Shown: positions 1-8,195, numbered from the stretch's first letter. The stretch: DNA of 52,593 bases from Sinorhizobium shofinae (GCA_001704765.1 MBFK01000164.1:1-52593); one strand, 5' to 3'. The notes: generated by a model from the letters alone, not told the origin. Translations and numbers: made by a program.

Positions 1-126
1 GTCATCGAGCAGGATGTTCGACAGCAGCGGTGAGAGGGGTGAGCCTTGCGGCGTCCCCTCGCTCCGTGCCGTTTCGATCCCACCCGTCATCAACCCGGCC
101 TGCAGGTAGCGGCGGATTAGCCGCAG
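1..126 (-). pseudogene. Group II intron reverse transcriptase/maturase fragment
   Basis: Read on the minus strand from 126 down to 1, one frame gives a stretch with IRRYLQAG, then EGTPQGSPLSPLLSNILLDD, the conserved RT block of group II intron LtrA-type proteins. A stop codon lies at 129-127, just before the homologous part, so the N-terminal half is missing. The C-terminal part continues beyond the left edge of the window and cannot be judged. Full-length proteins of this family have about 420-600 residues, so this is a 5'-truncated copy and probably not functional. Truncation at the 5' end is what incomplete reverse transcription during retrohoming produces. It lies downstream of the terminator at 192-220. 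Confidence 0.75.
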
Positions 127-191
127 TCATCGACCGGATACCACCCCGGCCAAATCGTGCTGACGCACTCCGCGCCATGCCTGGCGCACAA

Positions 192-220
192 GAAAAAGCG
201 AGCGGCAAATCGCCGCCCGC
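192..220 (-). terminator. Rho-independent terminator of the SH3-domain gene
   Basis: On the minus strand the arms GCGGGCGGC and GCCGCTCGC form a 9-bp stem (one G-T wobble) with a short ATTT-type loop, followed by TTTTTC. It starts about 40 bases after the stop of the SH3-domain gene. Confidence 0.75.
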
Positions 221-262
221 CTATCGCACAACCTATAATCTTTCGGTGCGAAAAGCGACGCG

Positions 263-1033
263 TCAGTCGCTCTGACACAAGTAGTCGGCGGGGGCGCATT
301 TCAGTTTGGCTCTGACTCCACCGTTGCGTTGCGGTTCTCGATGTTGGCGCGCCCGCTCTTCCCGACGATCTCCGCCTTCCCACCGCTCGTCATCGCGGCG
401 ACGGTCCCGCCATTCCCGACGTTCGGGTTCACGCTCCCATTGCCGGCGCTCTCTCGCCTGTTCCCGTTCCCGCTCAGGCTCCCATTGCTGGCGTTCTCTA
501 ACCTGCTGGCGTTCCCATTCGCGGCGATCCTGCTCACGCTCCCATTCCCGACGTTCACTTGCCTGCCGGCGTTGCCACTCACGGCGCTCCTGCTCGCGCT
601 GCCACTGCCAGTCGCGTTCCTCGGCCCAATCGGGCCCGCGGCGCCAGCGGTCACGGTCACGATAGAAATCACGTTCGCGATAGTTGCGATCCCAGTAGCT
701 ATCGAATTCGAAGACGACCGTCGGGATCCCGAGCGGGCGGTAGTATTCCGGTTCGACATAGACCCGATTGCTGCGATAGAGCGCCTGCACATATTGCCCG
801 GCGACCCATCCACGCCCGCCATAGAAGGAAACGTCGCACCAGGGCCGATCGGCCAGACATCCATGGATTTCCACCGATTCACCCGCCGGAATAATAGTGA
901 CGGCAGGATAGCGGGTACTTGGGCCCGAGCGCATGTTGACATTGGCAGTGGCAAAGCCCTCCGCAGCTTCGGCAACGAACGGTATGAGCGAGAGCGCACA
1001 AACAGCCGCCACGCGCAAGAAAGCTTTCTTCAC
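263..1033 (-). CDS. Exported SH3-domain protein with long Arg/Glu/Trp-rich tail
   Basis: A 256-residue protein. Residues 1-23 form a signal peptide ending AEA. Residues 27-85 are a bacterial SH3 domain (the NMRSGPSTRYPAV motif and WVAGQYVQ), a fold that usually binds cell-wall peptides. From about residue 115 the chain is almost wholly Arg, Glu, Gln and Trp, with REW/RQW motifs recurring every 9-15 residues, then a short tail with two cysteines. The start is the GTG at 1033, because AGGGAGA lies 7 bases upstream and the signal peptide follows at once; the open frame runs on to 1225 but that extension is not signal-like. The likely place is the periplasm or outer envelope. The tail could be a long charged helix. 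A specific function cannot be assigned. Confidence 0.8.
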   Translation of the reverse strand: MKKAFLRVAAVCALSLIPFVAEAAEGFATANVNMRSGPSTRYPAVTIIPAGESVEIHGCLADRPWCDVSFYGGRGWVAGQYVQALYRSNRVYVEPEYYRPLGIPTVVFEFDSYWDRNYRERDFYRDRDRWRRGPDWAEERDWQWQREQERREWQRRQASERREWEREQDRREWERQQVRERQQWEPEREREQARERRQWEREPERREWRDRRRDDERWEGGDRREERARQHREPQRNGGVRAKLKCAPADYLCQSD

Positions 1034-1385
1034 AGACACTTCTCCCTTAGAAAGGCCATCGGCCCCCTGCTTAGGCGGGCCAAATCGCCCTTCACCGTCG
1101 AAGGAAGGAATAGGGCGGCATGTGGAGTTTTTAAGGCTGATCTCGCCGCGTCGGGCATGATGGCGACCGCTGGCAACCGTTCGCCACGCGGATGCCGCAA
1201 GCCTGAATAAAGCCTCAAGGTCCATAGTTAATGCTACGCTAACGTTTTCGATCTATTTTTTGAGACGTGTGCCGTTCCGAGCCATCGGCAATGGCGTCAT
1301 GCTTTTGCATCTGGGATTTGTCGTGACGAATCGGTTTCGTGAGTTGGAAAGGCCGCAGACGGGCCGGCTGAAGGACGTCGTGCTG
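1034..1385. other. Divergent intergenic region between SH3 and DUF2336 genes
   Basis: About 350 bases between two divergent genes. It must hold both promoters, but I see no convincing -35/-10 pair or dyad. Both neighbouring frames could be extended into it (to 1225 on the minus strand, to 1260 or 1299 on the plus strand), so its true size depends on the start codons. Confidence 0.5.
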
Positions 1386-2366
1386 ATGGCGACCGTCACC
1401 GGCTTCGAAAGCCTTCGCATTCCGCGCAAGTCCGACCTGAAGCAGTTTGCCGAACTCTTCGAACCACTCTTCCTCGGTTCCAGCAACGAAGCGCGCCGGC
1501 AGGCCGCCGCCGCCCTATCGCAATGCGCCCATGTGCCCGAATCGGTTGCGCTCCTGATCGGCAGCATGCCGATCTCGATCGCCGCGATCTTTCTCACCCG
1601 GTCGAAAGCGATTCCGGACCGAACGCTGATGTTGATAATCGGCCAGCAAGGCCCCGCCCATGCCAACGCGATCGCGCACCGGGAGGATCTTTCGCCGTCG
1701 GTCGTCGACGCGCTTGTCGAACACCACCAGTTCACCGCCAGCGCACCGCGTGTATCCGTTACGGCCGCGCCGTCCCCATCGGCAACGGCCGACGATCGCC
1801 CCTCTTCCGAGCGCCTGGCCCAGGAAAACAAGCTGCGCGAGGAGATCAGGGCGCTGGCGCGCGCCGGGTCCAAGCCTCTCCACGACGGGGCACGCCTCGA
1901 ACCGATCGACGAGCTACATCAGGCGCTGCTCATGCGGTTTGCCCGCAACGGCGAAGCGAGCCTCTTCGCGACGGCTCTTGCCGACGCTCTGGGAGCGAGC
2001 CGCGCGCTTGCTGAAAGAATCCTCCTGGATGTTTCCGGCCAACAGCTCGCCGTCACACTTGCGGCGCTCGACCTGCCCGCCCGGGACCTGGTCCCCCTGC
2101 TTCTGGCGCTTTACCCGCATCTTTCCGATAGGCTCGGCTCAGGCAACCATGCCGAGGCCCTGATCAGGAGCATCGACCGAAAGGCAAGCGTCGAACGCGT
2201 GGAATCCTGGCTGCGCGCCGACGCAGATGAAGCCGCAAGGCCGGTCCGGCACGAAACCCACCTCGCCGAAAATCGAGCATCCGATTCGCGTCGGCAGGAG
2301 GCCCGTACGGCTGCCGCCATCCCCGCGACTTCGGCACAGCCCACTCGGAACATCGGGCGAAAATAA
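1386..2366 (+). CDS. DUF2336 domain-containing protein
   Basis: A 326-residue predicted cytoplasmic protein, rich in Ala and Leu and probably all alpha-helical. The segment with RIPRKSDLKQFAELFEPLF followed by short helical repeats matches the DUF2336 family, which is common in alphaproteobacteria and has no established biochemical role. A low-complexity Ser/Pro/Thr linker (about residues 120-145) separates an N-terminal part from a C-terminal helical part. The ATG at 1386 is preferred because GAAGGA lies about 10 bases upstream; ATG 1299 and TTG 1260 in the same frame are possible. It is transcribed alone and converges on the DUF1491 gene. Confidence 0.75.
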   Translation: MATVTGFESLRIPRKSDLKQFAELFEPLFLGSSNEARRQAAAALSQCAHVPESVALLIGSMPISIAAIFLTRSKAIPDRTLMLIIGQQGPAHANAIAHREDLSPSVVDALVEHHQFTASAPRVSVTAAPSPSATADDRPSSERLAQENKLREEIRALARAGSKPLHDGARLEPIDELHQALLMRFARNGEASLFATALADALGASRALAERILLDVSGQQLAVTLAALDLPARDLVPLLLALYPHLSDRLGSGNHAEALIRSIDRKASVERVESWLRADADEAARPVRHETHLAENRASDSRRQEARTAAAIPATSAQPTRNIGRK

Positions 2367-2402
2367 TACGCCGCCTACTCAAGGACTGCCGGAACCGCAT
2401 GC

Positions 2403-2759
2403 TCAGCGGCTGGCGCCGGCGTCCGTGACGACATGCAATAGGTCGCCGCAATCGTCGAGTTCGATCTCGACGATCCAGCAATCCGGGTCGAAGCGGATTT
2501 CAGACGAGAGAGCACCGTCGATGTTTTCCGCCTCCGCGTCCCGCAGCCGGATTTCGAACTTGCGGATACTATCGCCGTCTTCTTCGAAGAAGCTCTGCGG
2601 CGCCGGCGCATAGAGCGTCTCGGTTCCGACGCGGGTGCGGTGGCGAATGAAGATCGCCCCGGCCTCTTCCGCTCCTTTGCGCAGCACCGCCGCATAACCG
2701 CCGCTCGCGAAAACGCGGCGCAAGAGTGAGGTGACGAAGATGTGGGTTTTCACGCGCAT
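2403..2759 (-). CDS. DUF1491 family protein
   Basis: 118 residues. The opening MRVKTHIFVTSLLRR, the GAIFI strand and the YAPAPQ motif are typical of the DUF1491 family of small alphaproteobacterial proteins of unknown function. No signal peptide or membrane segment is visible. The start at 2759 fits the usual N-terminus of the family; an upstream in-frame ATG at 2819 would add 20 residues without family similarity. It lies downstream of the peptidoglycan-binding protein gene (83-base gap, same strand) and may be read from the same transcript as that gene and the histidine kinase. Confidence 0.8.
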   Translation of the reverse strand: MRVKTHIFVTSLLRRVFASGGYAAVLRKGAEEAGAIFIRHRTRVGTETLYAPAPQSFFEEDGDSIRKFEIRLRDAEAENIDGALSSEIRFDPDCWIVEIELDDCGDLLHVVTDAGASR

Positions 2760-2842
2760 TCCAGGCAGATACACGCGCGATGATCGATATGCAAATGACC
2801 GCACGGGGCGGTCGTGCAAACCACGGCTTCTCGGCCGTTGGC

Positions 2843-3823
2843 TTAGAGCGCGCCGATTTCCTTCAGCTTCTCTAGAACCTTGCCATTCGGTTCGCCGGTC
2901 TGCGGAAGCCGGTAATGCTTCTCGAAATGGCGGATCGCCGCCCGTGTCTGATCTCCGGCGACGCCGTCGACGACGATATCGGCGTAAGCGAGATTGCTCA
3001 GCCCCTTCTGGATATTCATGACCAGTTCGCTCGATACCGGGATCTCGGCACGCGGAATAAGCGTTGCATCCCCTTCCGCGGTGCGGATTGCGGCGGCGAC
3101 GGGGTCGACTTCGGCGGGCGTCGATTTTGGGTCGGAATAGGGGCGATTGCCCGGCGCTACAACGGCCGTTTCGGGGCCTTTCGCTGCCCGGAGCATCTGA
3201 AGGAGATCGGCGCTGGCCACGCCGGTCTCCCTGCGACCGGCGCGCTTTTCGAAGCGAAGGATGGCGGATGCGGTCTTCGGGCCGCTGCGGCCGTCCGGCG
3301 TGCCGTCGTAAAGGCCGAGCCGGGCAAGTTCCTTCTGGACGTCGGCGACAAGGGCTGACGGTGGGGCAGCGCCCACGTCCGACACGGCCTCCGTCGGCCG
3401 CGGCGAGCGTAGCTCGGACGAAACCCCATGCGCGGCGACCACGTCCTCGACCTGTTCCGCCCTAGCCTCGCCTTCGCGCTCAATCACGAAGGTCGTCACC
3501 TTGCGCGGCTCGACGGCCTCGCCATTGGCGGCGGCCAATCGCTCGGCAACCTCGGGGCCTACCAGCGGAACTCGGGTGCGCAACAGCGGTGAGGGATGGG
3601 TACCATGCTGATACCACATGGCATTCGCCGCCACGAAGCTGAACACGACGGCGAACGCTGCCGACCCGGTGGCTCCCACCGGATGGTGCGCGATCAACCG
3701 GCCGGCAAGCACGGCGCAAAGTCCGAGGCTCTGGCCCGCGAGCGCCAGTCCGCGCAACGCGATGCCCTGCCGCGGCCGCCCACCCCGTTTCCGCTCAGGC
3801 TGTTTTCGCTTGCGCGGCGCCAT
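2843..3823 (-). CDS. Membrane-anchored protein with two peptidoglycan-binding domains
   Basis: 326 residues. A very basic N-terminus (residues 1-19) is followed by two hydrophobic segments (about 21-45 and 52-70). A variable linker leads to two PG_binding_1 domains: residues 157-212 (VQKELARLGLYDG, DGRSGPKT) and 268-324 (IQKGLSNLAY, DGVAGDQTRAAI). No catalytic domain is present, so a structural or anchoring role at the wall is the natural reading. Its ATG lies inside the last codons of the upstream DivJ-type kinase gene (29-base overlap), which points to translational coupling and suggests a link between cell-cycle signalling and the wall. That link is inference. Confidence 0.85.
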   Translation of the reverse strand: MAPRKRKQPERKRGGRPRQGIALRGLALAGQSLGLCAVLAGRLIAHHPVGATGSAAFAVVFSFVAANAMWYQHGTHPSPLLRTRVPLVGPEVAERLAAANGEAVEPRKVTTFVIEREGEARAEQVEDVVAAHGVSSELRSPRPTEAVSDVGAAPPSALVADVQKELARLGLYDGTPDGRSGPKTASAILRFEKRAGRRETGVASADLLQMLRAAKGPETAVVAPGNRPYSDPKSTPAEVDPVAAAIRTAEGDATLIPRAEIPVSSELVMNIQKGLSNLAYADIVVDGVAGDQTRAAIRHFEKHYRLPQTGEPNGKVLEKLKEIGAL

Positions 3824-5384
3824 GTCCCCTTTCCTTGACTGTTCCTTCGGAAGCCTCTGTCTGCAGTCGCAAATCGCTCGCCTTTTCGTCGCGTCCCTTC
3901 AGTCGCGGCGGAAACTCCGCTGTCCCGCGCGTGCTCACCTGCTCCCGCTCGTAAATGCCGGAACCGTCCCGCGGTATGGACACCACGACCACTGTCCCCT
4001 CGCCTTCCGAACTGCGGATCGATATCTTGCCGCCATGCAATTCGACGAGCCCCTTGACCAGCGACAGGCCGAGACCGGTGCCCTCGTAGCGGCGCGTATA
4101 GTCATTTTGAATCTGGACGAAAGGTTGGCCGAGCGTTTCCAGCTTATCTTCGGCAATACCGATGCCGGTATCGCTGACGGTCAACTTCAGCATCGCGCCG
4201 TCGACTTCCGCATCGACAGTGACGAGGCCGCCTTTGTCCGTGAACTTCACGGCATTGCCGACGAGATTGATGAGGATCTGCTGGACGGCGCGCTGGTCGG
4301 CGTTGATTTCACCTACCGACCGCGTCACGCGGCTTGCCAGCCTCACGCCCTTTTCGCGCGCCTGATGCGACAGCATTGCTTCGCAAGCGGCTATCGCGTC
4401 CGCGACCCGGAAAGGCTCGGGCACCAGCTCGTAGCGGCCCGCCTCGATTTTGCTCACGTCGAGCATCGTATTGACGACGGAGAGCAGATGCGTGCCGGAA
4501 CGGTGAATCAAGGAAACATATTCGCGCTGCCGGTCATTCTCCAGCCTGCCGAAATATTCTCCGGAAAGGACGTCCGAAAACCCGAGAATAGCATTGAGCG
4601 GTGTGCGCAACTCATGACTCACAGCCGCAAGGAAGCGCGTCTTGGCATCGTTGGCCGATTCGGCATGCGCCGCCTTGGCGGCGACTTCCGCCCGCACGCG
4701 GGCCTCGTCCGAGACGTCGCGGGATTGGGCGATAATCGCCATCAGACGCCCCTCGGCATCGCGAAGGGGCGTCATCTCGCAGCGCATGTGCACGAACTGC
4801 GCGCCATCGGCGGAAGCCGAAGGGCGCTCGAGCCGGAGGTCGACCGCCGAGCATTCGCCGTCCTGGCGCAATGCATCGATCGCCTTCAGGAAGCTGATGC
4901 GGTCGGATACGTGAATCTGTTCGACAAAGCCGCGGCCGCGAGGGTCGCGCAGCAACTTCAGGTGATCGGCGGCATCGCGACCGTGAACGGACAGCACGTG
5001 CCCACGCGGGTCATGAACGGTGACGAGGCCGGCGAAGAGATCATAGGCCGCAGAAAGATCAGGCAGGTCGGTCGCGGTCGATGGCTCCGCCTGTGCGGAC
5101 GCCGGCACTATACGGCGCGCCGCAAGGCTCGCGGCCGCAGCCAGCAAAGAGGCCGAAGCCCAGAGCGCCGTCCCCGCCGGCAGTGCCACGGAGACCGGCA
5201 AGACCGCCGACAAGGTCAGCGGCACAATCGGCAGCGCCGTCAAGGAGACGGCGGCCACGGCGCGTAGTCGTTTGAAATCATAGCGTTCCGCAACGGGACC
5301 ATCCGGACGGCGCGGCAACCACGCTGCGGCGGCTTCATCCACGCGGGATGCCCATTTGCCAGCCATGTTACGCAATACACTCAC
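3795..5384 (-). CDS. divJ: DivJ/PleC-type membrane sensor histidine kinase
   Basis: About 529 residues from the GTG at 5384 (AGGG 6 bases upstream); ATG 5366 is an alternative. Two membrane segments (about residues 41-61 and 63-89) are followed by a PAS domain (about 111-230), a HisKA domain with the phospho-acceptor His257 in SHELRTPLNAILGFSD, and a HATPase domain with the N box (NLVGNAVKFTD), DTGIGI and GTGLGLSLVKG. The H-box and its flank match the PleC/DivJ/PdhS group, which controls phosphorylation of the cell-cycle regulator DivK. The single PAS and paired N-terminal membrane spans are like DivJ. The exact paralogue (DivJ versus another member) is inferred from architecture and remembered synteny with mucR. 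There is no receiver domain, so the partner must be a separate response regulator. Confidence 0.8.
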   Translation of the reverse strand: MSVLRNMAGKWASRVDEAAAAWLPRRPDGPVAERYDFKRLRAVAAVSLTALPIVPLTLSAVLPVSVALPAGTALWASASLLAAAASLAARRIVPASAQAEPSTATDLPDLSAAYDLFAGLVTVHDPRGHVLSVHGRDAADHLKLLRDPRGRGFVEQIHVSDRISFLKAIDALRQDGECSAVDLRLERPSASADGAQFVHMRCEMTPLRDAEGRLMAIIAQSRDVSDEARVRAEVAAKAAHAESANDAKTRFLAAVSHELRTPLNAILGFSDVLSGEYFGRLENDRQREYVSLIHRSGTHLLSVVNTMLDVSKIEAGRYELVPEPFRVADAIAACEAMLSHQAREKGVRLASRVTRSVGEINADQRAVQQILINLVGNAVKFTDKGGLVTVDAEVDGAMLKLTVSDTGIGIAEDKLETLGQPFVQIQNDYTRRYEGTGLGLSLVKGLVELHGGKISIRSSEGEGTVVVVSIPRDGSGIYEREQVSTRGTAEFPPRLKGRDEKASDLRLQTEASEGTVKERGHGAAQAKTA

Positions 5385-5983
5385 GCCTTGCCCTGCCACC
5401 TTTATTGTTCTTGCGAGGCAGACCCACAGTCCTTGCGCGTTTCGCAAGCGGGTAAGCCGAACCGCCTCGTGATGGTCCGAATCTCGCATCCCCGACTTAA
5501 TGAAAGAATAAGCGTGCCTCCCGCGCGGGCAGGCTAAATGGGCGAAAATTCCCATTTCGAAGCAATTCCGGGGAGCTTCGTCTGTTGTGGTTAACGGGGC
5601 GTAAGCAGCGGATTTTGGTGGATTTTCTGCTTCCTGTTAATGATTTGGGCAGAGCGCGCTGGCGGCGATGTCGAGCCGCGCGGGCCTGGCGGCACACAGC
5701 TTGCCACGAAGCTTAACGGCGAACGTTAAAATGCCGGATAAGCACCCGCCGGGAATGCCAGAATCGGCCAGTTCGCTAAAATTTGAAGCAAATCCCGACA
5801 TTTCTGGAAAACCCGTCTTGTTATTCCCCCTCTACCGTCGCTCACAAGACGTGCCCGGAGCGCAGCGACACAGCCACTGGGCACGAGGCAACAAAAGGCG
5901 TAGGCGATAGAGGGCATGCCGAAGACGCCAAATCCGGCTCGAAGTCCGGAGGAGGCGGCGGCCTGACAGAGGATGGGCAGAAC
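5385..5983. other. Long divergent intergenic region upstream of divJ
   Basis: About 600 bases without a credible gene. It contains five TTAA tetramers: 5497-5500, 5591-5594 (within GGTTAACG), 5637-5640, and a close pair at 5713-5716 and 5726-5729 separated by 9 bases. CtrA sites in Rhizobiaceae are built from TTAA pairs about 7 bases apart, so these are candidate cell-cycle control sites, though none matches the full consensus. No terminator or repeat was recognised. Confidence 0.4.
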
Positions 5984-6421
5984 ATGTGGTTTCTCGTAAA
6001 GGCGACGTTCTGGTTTTCGCTGGTGCTCGTATTGCTGCCCTTCCTTGACCCGTCGAGCAGCGCCAAGCTGGAGAACGGTCCGACGGTGGAGATCGGCGAC
6101 ACCTTCTCCGCCGCCAACGAGGCCTTCCAGTATATCAGTGCGATCTGCATCCAGAAGCCGGACGTCTGCGAGAAAGGTGCCGAGACCTTCGTCGCTCTCG
6201 GCCATCGTGCCCGTGAGGGTGCGCGCATCGCCTATGAGTTCCTGGACAGCCAATTTGCAGAAACCGAGACCGCAACGCCCGACGCCAAGGTCATGACTGG
6301 CACCGTCGGACCTGCCGAGAACCTCTCGTCGGCAGAGCCCGCGAATGAAGCCATGCCGGTTTTCAAGCGCACGCCGGTCCCGGAAAAGCGCCTCGATCCC
6401 AAGGCGGCTCCGACCAAGTAG
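5984..6421 (+). CDS. DUF5330 domain-containing protein
   Basis: 145 residues. It opens with MWFLVKATFWFSLVLVLLPF, a membrane anchor or uncleaved signal. The middle (AANEAFQYISAICIQKPDVCEKG) has two cysteines that could form a disulfide in the periplasm. This arrangement matches DUF5330, a family found mainly in Rhizobiales with no known function. The start at 5984 is chosen for the membrane segment and the purine-rich AGAGGATGGGCAG upstream; the frame is open back to 5783 but that part has no protein-like composition. The C-terminus is Pro/Lys rich. Confidence 0.75.
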   Translation: MWFLVKATFWFSLVLVLLPFLDPSSSAKLENGPTVEIGDTFSAANEAFQYISAICIQKPDVCEKGAETFVALGHRAREGARIAYEFLDSQFAETETATPDAKVMTGTVGPAENLSSAEPANEAMPVFKRTPVPEKRLDPKAAPTK

Positions 6422-6668
6422 GGACAGTTCTGCCGGAATGCCTCAACTGCCAACTGTGCCGCCGCGAAGACGCTCGTCCGTCGCGGCGTTGCTATGTATC
6501 GAGCCTCAGCGGGATGAAATCTTCTTGGAAGGCATACGGCTGTTCTCTTTGCGCTCCGCATCCCCTATATGAATGGTAACAGGATCCCAGCCCCTGGATG
6601 GGCACGGGACGAAAGCAGGGCGCAGGCGAGCGGCAGTCGATCGCGAGAGCGCCACATTCGGATCAGCC

Positions 6669-7091
6669 ATGGTTTCACTTGACCAGATCATCGACGATTT
6701 CGCCTTTCTCGACGAGTGGGAGGACCGGTACCGCTACGTCATCGAGCTGGGCAAGAGCCTGCCTGAGATGCCGGAAGTCTGGAGGACCAGCGAGAATAAG
6801 GTTCAGGGCTGCGCCAGCCAGGTTTGGCTGGTGACCCGCACTTCCGGTAATCCGGACGATCCGGTCCTGACCTTCGAGGGCGAATCGGACGCGCACATCG
6901 TCCGTGGCCTGGTGGCGATCGCGCTTGCGATCTTTTCGGGAAAGCGCGCCTCCGAGATCGCCAGAATCGATGCTCTCGATGTCTTCGGCAAGATCGGCCT
7001 CATCGAGCATCTCTCGTCGCAGCGCGCCAACGGCCTGCGCTCGATGATCCGGAGAATCAAGGGCGAGGCCGAAACGCGTCTACCGGCGTGA
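6669..7091 (+). CDS. sufE: SufE family cysteine desulfurase activator
   Basis: 140 residues, the usual SufE length. The motif KVQGCASQVWL holds the active-site Cys48, which accepts sulfur from the SufS desulfurase and passes it on for iron-sulfur cluster assembly. LPEMPEVWRT and the ANGLRSMI end are also typical. The rest of the suf operon is not here, so this is the stand-alone copy seen in many rhizobia. The ATG at 6669 is the family's usual start; the frame is open upstream to 6573. The RIME-like repeat follows directly. Confidence 0.9.
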   Translation: MVSLDQIIDDFAFLDEWEDRYRYVIELGKSLPEMPEVWRTSENKVQGCASQVWLVTRTSGNPDDPVLTFEGESDAHIVRGLVAIALAIFSGKRASEIARIDALDVFGKIGLIEHLSSQRANGLRSMIRRIKGEAETRLPA

Positions 7092-7108
7092 GATCGGCGC
7101 ACCTACGG

Positions 7109-7203
7109 CGCCGTGCGTCCTTTCAGACGCAAGAGGCTCACTGTAGCACTTTGAATTGCTGCATCGTTTGTTCTCAAGTTGGCTCCGACTTGAGGAAACA
7201 AGC
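7109..7203 (+). repeat. RIME-like two-hairpin intergenic repeat, copy 1
   Basis: First a small hairpin (GCGTCCTTTCAGACGC, 7115-7130), then the core TAGCACTTTGAATTGCTGCAT, then a second hairpin with arms CTCAAGT and ACTTGAG around TGGCTCCG (7172-7194). Two other copies lie at 25755-25840 (opposite strand) and 45298-45385. The two-palindrome design and intergenic position fit the rhizobial RIME class. Confidence 0.75.
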
Positions 7204-7241
7204 GGTAGCGACAGTCGGCCGGACGGGCGAACCTAGGCGCC

Positions 7242-7270
7242 AAAAAGCCGGACTGAGACAGCCCGGCTTC
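7242..7270 (-). terminator. Candidate mucR terminator
   Basis: On the minus strand the arms AAGCCGG and CCGGCTT enclose about 11 bases and are followed by TTTTTGG. It lies about 90 bases after the mucR stop. Confidence 0.55.
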
Positions 7271-7325
7271 CAACTCAAATGAGTAACTCTGCCGCCATTC
7301 AGGCATCGGTTCACCGTGCCCGAGG

Positions 7326-7350
7326 TTCGCCCGGCCGGTTGCCGGGCGAA
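7326..7350 (-). other. Strong hairpin directly after mucR
   Basis: Perfect 10-bp arms TTCGCCCGGC and GCCGGGCGAA around a 5-base loop, 7 bases from the mucR stop codon. There is no T-run, so it may stabilise the 3' end and not terminate by itself. Confidence 0.55.
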
Positions 7351-7356
7351 TCCGCT

Positions 7357-7788
7357 TTACTTGCCGCGACGCTTGCGGCGCTGCCCCAGCCCCATTTCCT
7401 TGGCGAGGCGCGAGCGGGCTTCCGCGTAAGCCGGCGCCACCATCGGATAGTCCGCAGGCAGATCCCACTTCTCGCGATACTCTTCCGGCGAGAGATTGTG
7501 GTGGGTCATCAAATGGCGCTTCAGCGATTTGAACGTCCCGCCGCATTCGAGGCAGGTGATCTGGTCATCCTGAACGGACTTGCGAACGGAGACCGCCGGC
7601 TTCGGCTTTTCGACCGGAACGATCACCGGCGCCGGAGCCGTCGTGTTATTGAGCGCCGAATGGACATCGGCTATCAGCGTCGGCAGCTCGGCAACCGGAA
7701 CCACATGGTTGCTCACATAGGCGGCAACGATTTCCGCCGTCAGCTCAACCAGGAGTTCGTTGCTCGTACCGAGCGTATTCTCACTCAT
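7357..7788 (-). CDS. mucR: MucR/Ros family zinc-finger transcriptional regulator
   Basis: 143 residues. The single zinc finger of the Ros type is visible: Cys79 and Cys82 (CLECG), then His92 and His96/97 (LKRHLMTHH). The following [21 protein letters not shown] is the family's signature, and the basic C-terminus ends RRKRRGK. In Sinorhizobium MucR represses its own gene and controls exopolysaccharide, motility and cell-cycle genes; it works as an H-NS-like global regulator that binds AT-rich DNA. A ribosome site AGGAGAAA lies just upstream. A long AT-rich leader region separates it from the Mrp operon and is the expected place for autoregulation. Confidence 0.97.
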   Translation of the reverse strand: MSENTLGTSNELLVELTAEIVAAYVSNHVVPVAELPTLIADVHSALNNTTAPAPVIVPVEKPKPAVSVRKSVQDDQITCLECGGTFKSLKRHLMTHHNLSPEEYREKWDLPADYPMVAPAYAEARSRLAKEMGLGQRRKRRGK

Positions 7789-8195
7789 TTTTTTCTCCTA
7801 TCGGAATCCAGCAACAAAACCTGAAACAGTGTTTCAGGAGGGAGGAAATGCCAAAATGCCGCCGAACAGCGCTTGCCGCCTAGGAACTGAGCGATAACCG
7901 CGCAACGGGAGCACAGCTCCGCCGCAACATCAAGGCTCGAATCGCGACAGCGAAACCCGTCACCAAGGTGCCGAACCCTTCGGCACCTCAAAGCAACGGA
8001 TAAGAATCACAACTCAAGCTGGAATTCCAGTTCAAAGTATTGATTACGACGACACTTTGCGGTTACTGGCTTAACACTGATCTGCAAAAAGTCAAAACAT
8101 AATTTTTGTCAGTGAGCAGCAAATCTATTTCAGATCACTAAAATTGTCCCCTGTGGCGGAATTGTCCCGAAATACAGAGACAGAAATGCCGCCAA
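7789..8195. other. mucR upstream region, AT-rich
   Basis: About 400 bases between the end of the Mrp operon and mucR, both on the minus strand. The part 8000-8160 is clearly more AT-rich than its surroundings and contains the 12-bp palindrome CTGGAATTCCAG at 8019-8030 and a TTGACT hexamer (minus strand, 8090-8095) without a good -10. It probably holds the mucR promoter, its MucR binding sites and a long untranslated leader; none of these is proven by the sequence. Confidence 0.5.

Noticed and set aside
3618..5267. 549-codon open frame on the plus strand
   Set aside because: Antisense shadow of the histidine kinase gene, whose domains are unmistakable.
5668..5910. 81-codon plus-strand frame in the divJ upstream region
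   Set aside because: No ribosome site, no hydrophobic or conserved segment, and it ends in a run of arginines.
8067..8095. TTGACT-based promoter for mucR
   Set aside because: The matching -10 position is AAGCCA, too poor to call a promoter.
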